Assembly: GCF_001293525.1 (NCBI RefSeq)
Contig: NZ_BBYR01000023.1
Span: 46,050-110,049, forward strand
Direction of reading: 5' to 3'
Length of the DNA stretch: 64,000 nt
DNA from: Pseudideonella sakaiensis
Lineage (GTDB): Bacteria; Pseudomonadota; Gammaproteobacteria; Burkholderiales; Burkholderiaceae_C
A program made the translations under genes and the position numbers. The notes under the pieces are model-generated. The model was not told the DNA's origin. It worked only from the letters and a program-made list of their open reading frames with translations, and searched no databases. Below, piece by piece: positions 34,574 to 43,827 of the stretch (within the stretch, counting starts at the first letter, position 1; each line of letters starts with the position of its first letter).

Positions 34574-35842
34574 ATGATCGCGTTCCGTTCCGGCGCCCGC
34601 CGCGCGCGCCGTCCCGGTCTGGCATCGACGTCCCTGGCCCTGCTCGCCGCCACCGTGCTGCTGGCCGCCTGCGGCAAGAAGGAGGGAGCGGCCGCCGGCG
34701 GCCCGCCGGGCGGCGGCATGCCGCCGCCGGAGGTCAGCGTGGTCACGGTGCAGGCGCAGACGGTGGGCCTGACCACCGAGCTGCCCGGCCGCCTCGAGGC
34801 CTCGCGCGTCGCCCAGGTGCGCGCCCGCGCCGCCGGGATCCTGCGCGAGCGGCTGTTCCGCGAGGGCAGCGACGTGCGCGCCGGCCAGCCGCTGTTCGCG
34901 ATCGATGCCGCGCCCTACCAGGCCGCGGTCGACAGCGCGCTGGCAACGCAGGCCAAGGCCGAGGCCGCGCTGGCCCAGGCCACCGCCCAGGCCGAGCGCT
35001 TCAAGCCGCTGGTCGAGGCGAACGCGATCAGCAAGCAGGACTACGTCAATGCCGTCGCCCAGCAGCGCAGCGCCGCCGCCGACGTGGCCGCCGCCAAGGC
35101 CGCGGTGCAGACCCAGCGCATCAACCTCGGCTACACCCAGGTGAGCGCGCCGATCGGCGGCCGCATCGGCCGCGCGCTGGTCACCGAGGGCGCGCTGGTC
35201 GGCCAGGGCGAGGCGACGCAGCTGGCGGTGATCCAGCAGATCAACCCGATGTACGTGAACTTCACGCAGAGCACGAACGAGGTGCTGCGGCTGCGCAAGG
35301 CCCTGGCCGCCGGCAAGCTGCAGCGCGGCAGCGGCGACGATGCCGCGCGGGTGCGCGTGGTGCTGGACGACGGCAGCGTCTACCCGCAGGCCGGCCGCCT
35401 GCTGTTCTCCGACCTGACGGTGGACGCCACCTCGGGCCAGGTCACGCTGCGCGCCGAGGTGCCGAACCCCGACGGCCTGCTGCTGCCGGGCATGTACGTG
35501 CGCGTGCGCCTGCAGCAGGCCGAGCAGCCGGGCGGCATCCTGCTGCCGCAGCAGGCGGTCACGCGCAGCACCACCGGCGACACGGTGCTGGTGGTCGGCC
35601 CGGACAACAAGCCGGCGCCGCGCCCGATCCGCATCGCGCAGGCCCAGGGCACGCAGTGGCTGGTCACCGACGGGCTGAAGCCCGGCGAGCAGGTGATCGT
35701 GGCCGGCTTCCAGAAGATGTTCGTGCCCGGCGCACCGGTGAAGCCGGTGCCGTGGACGCCGGCGGCGAGCGCGGCCTCCGGCACCGCGCCGGGCACCGCC
35801 GCAGCGGCCTCGGCACCGGCCTCCGCGGCCAGCCGCCCGTGA
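34574..35842 (+). CDS. RND efflux periplasmic adaptor (AcrA/MexA-like)
   Basis: A 422-residue membrane-fusion lipoprotein. The signal ends in lipobox LLAACGKKE at about residue 33. Next come a lipoyl-like domain (VSVVTVQAQTVGLTTELPGR, ILRERLFREGSDVRAGQPLF), an alpha-hairpin (about 95-170) and beta-barrel and membrane-proximal domains (YTQVSAPIGGRIGRALVTEG; NPMYVNFTQS). The C-terminus is an Ala/Ser/Pro-rich tail. It bridges the inner-membrane pump and outer-membrane channel encoded downstream (17 bp to the pump gene). Start is ATG 34574; no strong ribosome-binding site is visible. Confidence 0.94.
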   Translation: MIAFRSGARRARRPGLASTSLALLAATVLLAACGKKEGAAAGGPPGGGMPPPEVSVVTVQAQTVGLTTELPGRLEASRVAQVRARAAGILRERLFREGSDVRAGQPLFAIDAAPYQAAVDSALATQAKAEAALAQATAQAERFKPLVEANAISKQDYVNAVAQQRSAAADVAAAKAAVQTQRINLGYTQVSAPIGGRIGRALVTEGALVGQGEATQLAVIQQINPMYVNFTQSTNEVLRLRKALAAGKLQRGSGDDAARVRVVLDDGSVYPQAGRLLFSDLTVDATSGQVTLRAEVPNPDGLLLPGMYVRVRLQQAEQPGGILLPQQAVTRSTTGDTVLVVGPDNKPAPRPIRIAQAQGTQWLVTDGLKPGEQVIVAGFQKMFVPGAPVKPVPWTPAASAASGTAPGTAAAASAPASAASRP

Positions 35843-35859
35843 TCGCGGAGCACTGAACC

Positions 35860-38800
35860 ATGGCCCGCTTCTTCATCGATCGCCCCATCTTCGCGTGGGT
35901 GATCGCGTTGTTCATCCTGGTGGCCGGCGCGGTCTCGATCACGCAGCTGCCGATCGCCCAGTACCCCTCGGTCGCGCCGCCGTCGATCGTCGTCTCGGCC
36001 GCCTATCCCGGCGCCTCGGCGCAGACGCTGGAAGACAGCGTGCTGAGCATCATCGAGCGCGAGATGAACGGCTCGCCCGGCCTGATGTACATGGAGTCGG
36101 TCGCGCAGGCCGACGGCACCGGGCAGCTGACGCTGAGCTTCCAGCCCGGCACCAACCCCGAGCTGGCCCAGGTGGACGTGCAGAACCGCCTCGGCCGCGC
36201 CACGCCGCGGCTGCCCGCGGCGGTGACGCAGCAGGGCGTGCGCGTCGACAAGTCGCGCGCCAACTTCCTGCTGTTCACGATCCTGTCCTCCGACAACCCG
36301 GCCTACAACCCGACGGCGCTGGGCGACTACGCGTCGCGCAACGTGCTGCCCGAGATCCAGCGCATCCCCGGCGTCGGCCAGGCCCAGCTGTTCGGCACCG
36401 AGCGCGCGATGCGGGTCTGGATCGATCCGGCCAAGCTGGTGGGCTACAACCTGTCCGCCGCCGACGTCACCGCGGCGATCCGCGCGCAGAACGCGCAGGT
36501 CTCGTCCGGCACCATCGGCGACCTGCCGAACCTGCCGGGCCAGGGCATCTTCGCGACCGTCATCGTCAACGGCCAGCTCAACGGCACCGAGCAGTTCGGC
36601 GAGGTGGTGCTGCGCGCCAACGCCGACGGCTCGACGGTGCGGCTGAAGGACGTGGCGCGGCTGGAGCTCGGCGCGCAGTCGTACAGCACCTCGGCGCGCC
36701 TGAACGGCAACCCCTCGACCGGCATCGGCGTGCAGCTCTCGCCGACCGGCAATGCGCTGGCGACCGCGAAGGCGGTGAAGCAGCGCATGGAGGAGCTGTC
36801 GCGCTACTTCCCGCAGGGCGTGAAGTACACCATCCCCTACGACAGCTCGCGCTTCGTCGACATCTCGATCCGCCAGGTGGTGGAAACCCTGGTCGAGGCC
36901 GTGGTGCTGGTGTTCCTGGTCATGTTCCTGTTCCTGCAGAACATCCGCTACACCATCATCCCGACGATCGTGGTGCCGGTGGCGCTGCTGGGCACCTTCG
37001 CGGTGCTGCTGGCGCTGGGCTTCTCGATCAACGTGCTGACGATGTTCGGCATGGTGCTGGTGATCGGCATCGTGGTCGACGACGCGATCGTCGTGGTCGA
37101 GAACGTCGAGCGCATCATGAGCGAGGATGGCCTGAGCCCGCTGGCGGCGACCCGCAAGGCGATGGGCCAGATCTCCGGCGCCATCGTCGGCGTGACGGTG
37201 GTGCTGGTCTCGGTGTTCGTGCCGCTGGCCTTCTTCGCCGGCTCGGTGGGCAACATCTACCGCCAGTTCTCGGCGGTGATGGTGACCTCGATCGTCTTCT
37301 CCGCCTTCCTCGCGCTGTCGCTGACGCCCGCGCTGTGCGCCACGCTGCTGAAGCCGGTGCAGGCGGGCCACCACCACGCCAAGGGCGGCTTCTTCGGCTG
37401 GTTCAACCGCGGCTTCACGCGCACCGCCAAGGGCTACGAAGGCTTCGTCGCGCGCCTGGTGCGCCGCGCCTGGCGCTACCTCGTGATCTACGCGGCGATC
37501 GTCGCGGCGGTGGTGTGGATGTTCAACCGCATGCCCACCTCCTTCCTGCCCGCCGAGGACCAGGGCTACCTGATCGTCAACGTGCAGCTGCCGCCGGGCG
37601 CGACGCAGAACCGCACGCTGGAGGTGATGAAGCAGGCCGAGGGCTTCGTGCTGAAGCAGCCCGAGGTGGCGAGCATGGTCAGCGTGCTCGGCTTCAGCTT
37701 CTCTGGCACCGGCCAGAACGCGGCGCTCGCCTTCGTGCCGCTGAAGGACTGGTCCGAGCGCGAGGGCGCCGCGTCCAGCGCCCAGGGGCTGGCCGGCCGC
37801 CTGTTCGGCGCGCTGATGGGCGTGAAGGACGCGTTCATCTTCCCGCTCAGCCCGCCGCCGATTCCCGAGCTGGGCACCGCCTCGGGCTTCAGCTTCCGGC
37901 TGCAGGACCGCGGCGGCAACGGCCATGCCGCGCTGCTGGCGGCACGCAACCAGATGCTCGGCATGGTGCGCCAGAGCAAGGTGCTGGCCAACGTGCGCCC
38001 GGACGGCCTGGAGGACGCGCCGCAGCTGATGCTCGACATCGACCGCGACAAGGCGAACGCGCTCGGCGTCGGCTTCGACGCGATCAACGCGGTCATCTCC
38101 ACCGCGCTCGGCTCGGCCTACGTGAACGACTTCCCGAATGCCGGCCGCCTGCAGCGCGTGGTGGTGCAGGCCGACGCGCCGTCGCGCATGCAGCCCGACG
38201 ACCTGCTGCGGCTGAACGTGCCGAACAGCCGCGGCCAGCCGGTGCCGCTGTCGTCCTTCGCGACGACGCGCTGGGTCGACGGCCCGATGCAGACGGTGCG
38301 CTACAACGGCTACCCGACGATGCGCATCTCCGGCGAGGCCGCGCCCGGCTACTCCAGCGGCGACGCGATCGCCGAGATGGAGCGGCTGGCCGCGCAGCTG
38401 CCGCCGGGCTTCGCCTACGAGTGGACCGGGCTGTCGCGCGAGGAGAAGCTGGCCGGCTCGCAGGCCGTGGTGCTGCTGGGCTTCTCGCTGCTCGCGGTGT
38501 TCCTGGCGCTGGCCGCGCTCTACGAGAGCTGGACCATCCCGCTGGCGGTGATCCTGGTGGTGCCGCTCGGCGTGCTGGGCGTGCTGCTGGGCGGCCAGGT
38601 GGCCGGGCTGTCGAACGACGTGTACTTCAAGGTCGGCCTGATCACGATCATCGGCCTGTCGGCGAAGAACGCGGTGCTGATCATCGAGTTCGCGAAGGAC
38701 CTGCAGGCGCAGGGCAAGGGCGTGGTCGAGGCGGTGCTGGAGGCGGCGCACCTGCGCTTCCGGCCGATCATCATGACCTCGATGGCCTTCATCCTCGGCG

Positions 38801-39045
38801 TGCTGCCGCTGGTGCTGGCCACCGGCGCCGGCTCGGCCGGCCAGCGCGCGATCGGCACCGGCGTGATGGGCGGCATGATCTCCGCCACGCTGCTGGCGGT
38901 GCTGTTCGTGCCGATCTTCTTCGTGGTCGTGCGCAGCGTGTTCAAGGGCAGCGAGCGGCAGCGCCGCTTCGCCGCCCACGAGCGCGACGACGGCGGCACG
39001 CCGCCGACGGCCCGGCCCGCGACCCCGGGAGCCGACCATGCCTGA
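35860..39045 (+). CDS. RND multidrug efflux permease (AcrB/MexB-like, HAE1)
   Basis: A 1061-residue inner-membrane pump of normal AcrB length. The N-terminus MARFFIDRPIFAWVIALFIL is the family signature. The proton-relay aspartates are in MVLVIGIVVDDAIVVVENVE (helix 4), and helix 10 has LITIIGLSAKNAVLIIEFAK with the conserved Lys. The periplasmic porter and docking regions are intact, including ERAMRVWIDPAKLVGYNLS. Substrates cannot be deduced in detail, but HAE1 pumps export hydrophobic and amphiphilic drugs, dyes and solvents. Its stop overlaps the outer-membrane component gene by 8 bases. Confidence 0.96.
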   Translation: MARFFIDRPIFAWVIALFILVAGAVSITQLPIAQYPSVAPPSIVVSAAYPGASAQTLEDSVLSIIEREMNGSPGLMYMESVAQADGTGQLTLSFQPGTNPELAQVDVQNRLGRATPRLPAAVTQQGVRVDKSRANFLLFTILSSDNPAYNPTALGDYASRNVLPEIQRIPGVGQAQLFGTERAMRVWIDPAKLVGYNLSAADVTAAIRAQNAQVSSGTIGDLPNLPGQGIFATVIVNGQLNGTEQFGEVVLRANADGSTVRLKDVARLELGAQSYSTSARLNGNPSTGIGVQLSPTGNALATAKAVKQRMEELSRYFPQGVKYTIPYDSSRFVDISIRQVVETLVEAVVLVFLVMFLFLQNIRYTIIPTIVVPVALLGTFAVLLALGFSINVLTMFGMVLVIGIVVDDAIVVVENVERIMSEDGLSPLAATRKAMGQISGAIVGVTVVLVSVFVPLAFFAGSVGNIYRQFSAVMVTSIVFSAFLALSLTPALCATLLKPVQAGHHHAKGGFFGWFNRGFTRTAKGYEGFVARLVRRAWRYLVIYAAIVAAVVWMFNRMPTSFLPAEDQGYLIVNVQLPPGATQNRTLEVMKQAEGFVLKQPEVASMVSVLGFSFSGTGQNAALAFVPLKDWSEREGAASSAQGLAGRLFGALMGVKDAFIFPLSPPPIPELGTASGFSFRLQDRGGNGHAALLAARNQMLGMVRQSKVLANVRPDGLEDAPQLMLDIDRDKANALGVGFDAINAVISTALGSAYVNDFPNAGRLQRVVVQADAPSRMQPDDLLRLNVPNSRGQPVPLSSFATTRWVDGPMQTVRYNGYPTMRISGEAAPGYSSGDAIAEMERLAAQLPPGFAYEWTGLSREEKLAGSQAVVLLGFSLLAVFLALAALYESWTIPLAVILVVPLGVLGVLLGGQVAGLSNDVYFKVGLITIIGLSAKNAVLIIEFAKDLQAQGKGVVEAVLEAAHLRFRPIIMTSMAFILGVLPLVLATGAGSAGQRAIGTGVMGGMISATLLAVLFVPIFFVVVRSVFKGSERQRRFAAHERDDGGTPPTARPATPGADHA

Positions 39046-40564
39046 GCGCGCCGCCCTCGCCATGGACGTGCCACGCCCCGCCCTGCCCCGTGCCGCCGAC
39101 CGCGGCCGCAACGACCCGTCCGCCATGCGCCGACCCCTGTCGACCCGCCGCGCGCCGCGGCGCCTGGCCGCCCTCGCCGCGGCCGCGCTGCTGGCCGGCT
39201 GCGGCACGATGATCCCGCTGCTCGAGAAGCCGCCGCTGCCGGTGGCCGAGCGCTACCCGGGCCAGCCCGCGGGCGGCAGCGTCGCGCCCGCCGCGGCCGA
39301 CGTGCCCTGGCAGGACTTCTTCGCGGACGCTCGCCTGAAGCGGCTGATCGCCCTCGCGCTCGAGTCCAACCGCGACCTGCGCGTGGCCGCGCTGGCGATC
39401 GAGCAGGCCCGCGCCCAGCTGCAGCTGCGGCGCGCCGACGAGTTGCCCACGGTCGGCGCCGGCGTGAACGCGAGCCGGGCCCCGGGCAGCAACGGCAGCA
39501 TCGTCAGCACCTACAGCGCCGGGGTGCAGATCTCGGCCTGGGAGATCGACTTCTTCGGCCGCATCCGCAGCCTCAGCGAGGCCGCGCGGGCCCAGCTGCT
39601 GGCCACCGAGGAGGCCCGCAAGGCGGTGCAGATCGGGCTGGTGGCCGGCGTCGCGCAGGCCCACCTGGCGCTGCAGGCCGACGAGGCCCAGCTCGAGATC
39701 ACGCGGCAGACGCTGGAGACGCGCCAGGAATCGCTGCGGCTGACGCGGCTGCGCTTCGACAACGGCGCAGCCTCGGAGCTGGACCTGCGCCAGGCCGAGT
39801 CGCTGCTCGAGGGCGCCCGCGTGACGCTCGCGCAGACGACGCGCCAGCGCGCGCTGGACGAGAACGCGCTGGTGCTGCTGCTCGGCCGCCCGCTGCCTGC
39901 GGACCTGCCGCCGGCGGTGCCGCTGGGCACCGCGCTGGCGCTGGCCGACCTGCCCGCCGGCCTGCCCTCGGACCTGCTGACCCGCCGCCCCGACCTGCGC
40001 CAGGCCGAGCAGCAGATGGTCGCGGCGAACGCGAACATCGGCGCCGCGCGCGCCGCCTTCTTCCCGCGCATCTCGCTGACGGCCAGCGCCGGCATCGCGA
40101 GCAACCAGCTCTCGGGCCTGTTCGACAACGGCCAGTTCGCGTGGACGCTGGCGCCCAGCCTGCTGGCGCCGATCTTCGACGCGGGCCGCAATCGCGCCAA
40201 CCTCGAGGCCGCCACGCTGGCGCGCAGCGTGGCGACGGCGCAGTACGAGAAGGCGATCCAGACCGCCTTCCGCGAGGTCGCCGATGCGCTGGCCGGGCGC
40301 GCCACGCTCGGCGAACAGCTGCGCGCCCAGGCCGCGCAGGCGACGGCGCTGGAGGCCACGTACCGGCTGGCCGACCTGCGCTACCGCAACGGCGTGGCCA
40401 GCTACCTCGACGTGCTGGACGCGCAGCGCTCGCTGTTCGCCGCGCAGCTCGCGGTGGCGCAGACGCAGGCGGCGCAGCTGCAGAACCAGGTGCTGCTCTA
40501 CAAGGTGCTCGGCGGCGGCTGGACCGAGCCGGCCGGCAGCAGCACGGCCGCGGCGCCGCGCTGA
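39038..40564 (+). CDS. Outer-membrane efflux lipoprotein (NodT/OprM family)
   Basis: Up to 508 residues. It has a lipobox LLAGCG at about residue 54 and two outer-membrane-efflux repeats (LIALALESNRDLRVAALAIE; LADLRYRNGVASYLDVLDAQ), with NodT-type LPSDLLTRRPDLRQAEQQMV and ANANIGAARAAFFPRISLTA. ATG 39038 overlaps the pump stop and has a GGGAG site 6 bases upstream, but leaves an unusually long 28-residue leader. The in-frame ATG at 39125 gives a standard 25-residue lipoprotein signal without a clear ribosome-binding site. It forms the TolC-like channel of the tripartite pump. Confidence 0.93.
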   Translation: MPERAALAMDVPRPALPRAADRGRNDPSAMRRPLSTRRAPRRLAALAAAALLAGCGTMIPLLEKPPLPVAERYPGQPAGGSVAPAAADVPWQDFFADARLKRLIALALESNRDLRVAALAIEQARAQLQLRRADELPTVGAGVNASRAPGSNGSIVSTYSAGVQISAWEIDFFGRIRSLSEAARAQLLATEEARKAVQIGLVAGVAQAHLALQADEAQLEITRQTLETRQESLRLTRLRFDNGAASELDLRQAESLLEGARVTLAQTTRQRALDENALVLLLGRPLPADLPPAVPLGTALALADLPAGLPSDLLTRRPDLRQAEQQMVAANANIGAARAAFFPRISLTASAGIASNQLSGLFDNGQFAWTLAPSLLAPIFDAGRNRANLEAATLARSVATAQYEKAIQTAFREVADALAGRATLGEQLRAQAAQATALEATYRLADLRYRNGVASYLDVLDAQRSLFAAQLAVAQTQAAQLQNQVLLYKVLGGGWTEPAGSSTAAAPR

Positions 40565-40701
40565 GCCGGCGACGGCGCGCCTGTCCGCGGGCACGCCGGC
40601 GCCGGCCGCACGGGGGGCCGCCTGCCCACGCGCCGCCCGATGCATCCGCGGTGCGGGGCGCCGCCGGGCCGCGAGCGACAATCCGGCGCGAGGACGCCGC
40701 C

Positions 40702-41010
40702 ATGCCGATCTACGAATACGCCTGCGAGGACTGCCACCACGGCTTCGAAGCCCTGGTGCGCCACGACACCGTGCCTGCCTGCCCGCGCTGCGGGTCGACG
40801 CGGCTGAACAAGCAGCTCTCGGTGTTCGCAAGAAAACGCCGGGCCGCCCCAAGTTTTCTTGACCCCCTCGGGGGGCGGGCCGGGCAGCGCCCGGCCCTGG
40901 GGGCGCTCGCATCCAGCAGCGGCTCGCCGCAGGGCGCCCCGCTGCCGGCGCCGGCCGGCTGCGGCCATTGCGGCCACCCCGACGGGCCCGGCGCCTGCGC
41001 CCGGTCTTGA
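40702..41010 (+). CDS. FmdB-family zinc-ribbon protein, enlarged by a repeat element
   Basis: A 102-residue protein with the FmdB zinc ribbon at the N-terminus (MPIYEYACEDCHHGFEALVR, Cys8/Cys11 and Cys27/Cys30 in PACPRCGST). The C-terminus ends in CGHCGHPDGPGACARS, the usual Burkholderiales tail with another CxxC. Between them, about 25 codons are encoded by the GC-rich repeat at 40830-40910, which entered without breaking the frame. FmdB-like proteins are small putative regulatory proteins of unclear function. The stop overlaps the azlC start (TTGA). Confidence 0.82.
   Translation: MPIYEYACEDCHHGFEALVRHDTVPACPRCGSTRLNKQLSVFARKRRAAPSFLDPLGGRAGQRPALGALASSSGSPQGAPLPAPAGCGHCGHPDGPGACARS
40830..40910. 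repeat. Dispersed GC-rich repeat inside the fmdB-like gene
   Basis: The element begins with AAGAAAAC (40830-40837), paired with GTTTTCTT (40853-40860). It continues through GGGCCGCCCCAAG and CCCCCTCGGGGGG, and ends with CGGGCAGCGCCCGG and CTGGGGGCGCTCGC. It shares the CCGCCCCAAG lead and palindromic core with 30453-30586, and its right end, inverted, with bases 1-33. Confidence 0.8.
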
Positions 41011-41777
41011 GCGCGGCGGCGCCGGCGGCCGTGGTGGCGCCGCTGCGCGTGCTGCTGCGCCACCCCGAGTTCCGGGCCGGCGCGCGCGAGATGGCCGAGA
41101 TCGCGCCGGGCATGGCCGCGTGGGGGCTGATGATCGGCGTGGCGATGGTCAAGTCGGGGATGAGCCTCGTCGAGATCCTGCTGATGGGGCTGTTCGTGTT
41201 CGCCGGCAGCTCGCAGCTCGCGGCGATCCCGCTGATCGCGGCCGGCGCGCCGATGGCGGTGATCCTGGCCACCGCCTTCTGCGTCAACCTGCGCTTCGTG
41301 GTGTTCAGCCTGCACCTGCGCGACTACGTGATGCACCTGCCGCCGCTGCGGCGCCTGTTCGCGGGCTACCTCGTCGTGGACCTCAACTACGTGTTCGTCA
41401 CCCGCCGCTTCCCGCAGCCGGCGGCGCTCGACGATGCGGCCGGCCGCCAGGCCCAGGATGCCTACTGGCTCGGCACCGGCGTGGTCTGCTGGGTCAACTG
41501 GTCCGCCTTCAGCCTGCTCGGCGTGGCGCTCGGCCACTCGGTGCCGGAGGCCTGGGGCCTGGGCTTCGCGGGCATCCTGTCGCTGCTGGGCATCCTGTGC
41601 TCGCTGATCGGCAGCCGGCTGCGTGCGCTGGCCGCCGCGGTCGCGGGCGCGGCCGCGGTGGCGGCCCATGCGCTGCCGCTGAAGCTGAACATCCTGGTGG
41701 CGATCGCCGCGGCGGTGGTGGTCTGCCTGCTGCTGGAGCGGGCGCGGCCGGCGGCTGCCGACGGAGCCGCGCGATGA
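41007..41777 (+). CDS. azlC: AzlC-family branched-chain amino acid exporter, large subunit
   Basis: About 256 residues with seven to eight transmembrane helices. AzlC signatures are REMAEIAPGMAAWGLMIGVA, FVFAGSSQLAAIPLIAAGAP, ATAFCVNLRFVVFSLHLRDY and YLVVDLNYVFVT. With AzlD it forms an exporter for branched-chain amino acids or their analogues. The start is taken as TTG at 41007 overlapping the preceding stop, as elsewhere in this window; GTG codons further in are alternatives. The stop overlaps azlD by 4 bases (ATGA). Confidence 0.88.
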   Translation: MSAAAPAAVVAPLRVLLRHPEFRAGAREMAEIAPGMAAWGLMIGVAMVKSGMSLVEILLMGLFVFAGSSQLAAIPLIAAGAPMAVILATAFCVNLRFVVFSLHLRDYVMHLPPLRRLFAGYLVVDLNYVFVTRRFPQPAALDDAAGRQAQDAYWLGTGVVCWVNWSAFSLLGVALGHSVPEAWGLGFAGILSLLGILCSLIGSRLRALAAAVAGAAAVAAHALPLKLNILVAIAAAVVVCLLLERARPAAADGAAR

Positions 41778-42109
41778 AGGACACCGACCTCGCGACCGTC
41801 GTCACGCTGGTGCTGATGGTCGGCATCACGGTGCTGACGCGCTGCTTCTTCTTTCTCTCCGAGCGGCCGTGGACGCTGCCCGGCTGGGCCCGCCGCGGCC
41901 TCGAGTTCGCCCCGGTCGCGGCGCTGGCCGCGGTGATCGTGCCCGAGCTGGTGATGAGCCAGGGCGCGCTGATCACCACCTGGCGCGACGCGCGCCTGTT
42001 CGGCGCCGCCGCCGGCATCGCGTGGACGGCCTGGCGCGGCGGCACGCTGGGCGCGATCGTGGCCGGCATGGCGGTCTACCTGCCGCTGCGGCTGCTGGCC
42101 GGCTGGTGA
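41774..42109 (+). CDS. azlD: AzlD-family branched-chain amino acid exporter, small subunit
   Basis: A 111-residue membrane protein with four hydrophobic helices. The AzlD features are the N-terminal VTLVLMVGITVLTRCFFFL, RGLEFAPVAALAAVIVPELV and GIAWTAWRGGTLGAIVAGMA. It is the obligate partner of AzlC, translationally coupled through the ATGA overlap. Complete by family length. Confidence 0.9.
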   Translation: MKDTDLATVVTLVLMVGITVLTRCFFFLSERPWTLPGWARRGLEFAPVAALAAVIVPELVMSQGALITTWRDARLFGAAAGIAWTAWRGGTLGAIVAGMAVYLPLRLLAGW

Positions 42110-42251
42110 CCCCGCGCCGGGGGCGGTCGGGGGGCTGCTCTACACTGCGGACGCCTCCCGCCGTCCGCCGCGCGACGCCGTGCCCGACCGGCCCGCCGCC
42201 GGGGCCGGCCGGCCGCCACCCGGCCCGGAAGGCGCCCACCCAGGAGCTGCC

Positions 42252-43739
42252 ATGAACGCCCGCGACCCCCTGCAGCCGGTATCCCCCGACGAATCCTCCG
42301 CGCTCGCCGCGTTCACCGACCGGCTGTGGGACGAGGAGATCGTCCCCGCGCTGACCGACTACATCGCGATCCCGGCCAAGAGCCCGATGTTCGACGCCGA
42401 CTGGGAGCGCCACGGCCACCTGGAGCGGGTGGTGCGCGATGCGGCGGCCTGGGTGGAGCGGCAGCAGATCGCCGGCCTGCGCCTGGAGATCGTGCGCCTG
42501 CCCGGCCGCACGCCGGTGATCTTCTTCGAGGTGCCGGCCACCCGGGCCGGCGGCAACGCGGCCGACGCGCCGACCATCTGCCTCTATGGCCACCTCGACA
42601 AGCAGCCCGAGTTCAACGGCTGGCGCAGCGACCTCGGCCCATGGACGCCGAAGCTCGAGAACGGCCTGCTGTACGGCCGCGGCGGCGCCGACGACGGCTA
42701 TGCGATCTATGCGTCGATCGCCGCGATCCTGGCGCTCGACCGCCAGGGCCTGCCTCGGCCGCGCTGCGTCGGCCTGATCGAGACCTGCGAGGAAAGCGGC
42801 TCCTTCGACCTGCCGGCCTACGTGGACGCGCTCGGCCCGCGGCTCGGGCAGGTCGCGCTCGTCGTCTGCCTGGACAGCGGCGCCGGCAACTACGACCAGC
42901 TCTGGCTGACGACCAGCCTGCGCGGCAACGTGACCGGCACGCTCAAGGTGGAGGTGCTCACCGAAGGCGTGCACTCGGGCGATGCCAGCGGCCTGGTGCC
43001 GTCGAGCTTCCGCATCCTGCGCCAGGTGCTCGACCGGCTGGAGGACGCGAAGACCGGGCGCCTGCTGCCGGAGGTCTTCCACTGCGAGATCCCGGAGGAA
43101 CGCATCGCCCAGGCGCGGCGCACGGCCGAGATCCTGGGCGACGAGGTGTGGAAGCGCTTCCCCTGGGCCTGCGGCGCCGACGGCGGCCCGACGCTGCCGA
43201 CCACGAGCGACCCGCTCGAGGCGCTGCTGAACCGCACCTGGCGCCCGACGCTGAGCGTGACCGGCGCCGACGGCTTCCCCGAGCTGAAGAACGCCGGCAA
43301 CGTGCTGCGGCCGCACACCGCCTTCAAGCTGAGCCTGCGGCTGCCGCCGCTCGTCGACGGCAACGCCGCCGCGCTGGCGCTGAAGACGCTGCTGGAGGAC
43401 AACGCACCGTACAACGCGCGGGTCACCTTCCAGGCCGATGGCCGCGTCGGCGCCCAGGGCGCCACCGGCTGGAACGCGCCGACGCTGGCGCCCTGGCTGG
43501 CCGACGCGCTGGACGCCGCGTCGCAGGCCCACTTCGGCGCCCCCTGCGGCACCATCGGCCAGGGCGGCACCATCCCGCTGATGGGCCTGCTGCAGCGCAG
43601 CTTCCCGGCCGCGCAGATGATGGTCTGCGGCGTGCTGGGCCCGAAGAGCAATGCCCACGGGCCGAACGAGTTCCTGCACGTGCCCTACGGCAAGAAGCTC
43701 ACCGCCGCGGTCGCGCAGGTGATGGCCGCCTGCCCCTGA
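42252..43739 (+). CDS. M20-family metallopeptidase
   Basis: A 495-residue dizinc peptidase. Ligands and catalytic residues are visible: His in LYGHLDKQPEF, bridging Asp in GRGGADDGYA, catalytic Glu pair in ETCEESGSFDL, Asp in VCLDSGAGNYD, and the C-terminal His in SNAHGPNEFLH. A dimerisation/lid domain lies in the middle (about residues 215-390). Closest in layout to M20 dipeptidases such as carnosinase/CNDP-like enzymes. No signal peptide, so it probably hydrolyses imported peptides. Start is ATG 42252 with AGGAG upstream. Confidence 0.92.
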   Translation: MNARDPLQPVSPDESSALAAFTDRLWDEEIVPALTDYIAIPAKSPMFDADWERHGHLERVVRDAAAWVERQQIAGLRLEIVRLPGRTPVIFFEVPATRAGGNAADAPTICLYGHLDKQPEFNGWRSDLGPWTPKLENGLLYGRGGADDGYAIYASIAAILALDRQGLPRPRCVGLIETCEESGSFDLPAYVDALGPRLGQVALVVCLDSGAGNYDQLWLTTSLRGNVTGTLKVEVLTEGVHSGDASGLVPSSFRILRQVLDRLEDAKTGRLLPEVFHCEIPEERIAQARRTAEILGDEVWKRFPWACGADGGPTLPTTSDPLEALLNRTWRPTLSVTGADGFPELKNAGNVLRPHTAFKLSLRLPPLVDGNAAALALKTLLEDNAPYNARVTFQADGRVGAQGATGWNAPTLAPWLADALDAASQAHFGAPCGTIGQGGTIPLMGLLQRSFPAAQMMVCGVLGPKSNAHGPNEFLHVPYGKKLTAAVAQVMAACP

Positions 43740-43777
43740 GCGGCCCGCGCGCCGCCGCGGCTGGGCCGCGGCACGTT

Positions 43778-43792
43778 TGTTGCACTGCAACA
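43778..43792. promoter_or_regulatory. Perfect palindrome TGTTGCA-C-TGCAACA upstream of M48 gene
   Basis: Seven-base arms around one central base in the 88-bp gap before the M48 peptidase. The same TGTTGCA arm recurs in the inverted repeat at 47056-47150. It resembles TGC-rich PhaR-type operators of polyhydroxyalkanoate genes, but no such gene is nearby, so the binder is unknown. Confidence 0.5.
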
Positions 43793-43827
43793 TACGGACG
43801 GCCAGGGGGCCGTGCGGTGGGGCAGTC

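Noticed and set aside
35380..39207. A very long minus-strand frame opposite the RND permease
   Set aside because: No homology, composed of Arg/His/Gln/Asp shadow sequence; the plus strand encodes an intact AcrB-like pump.
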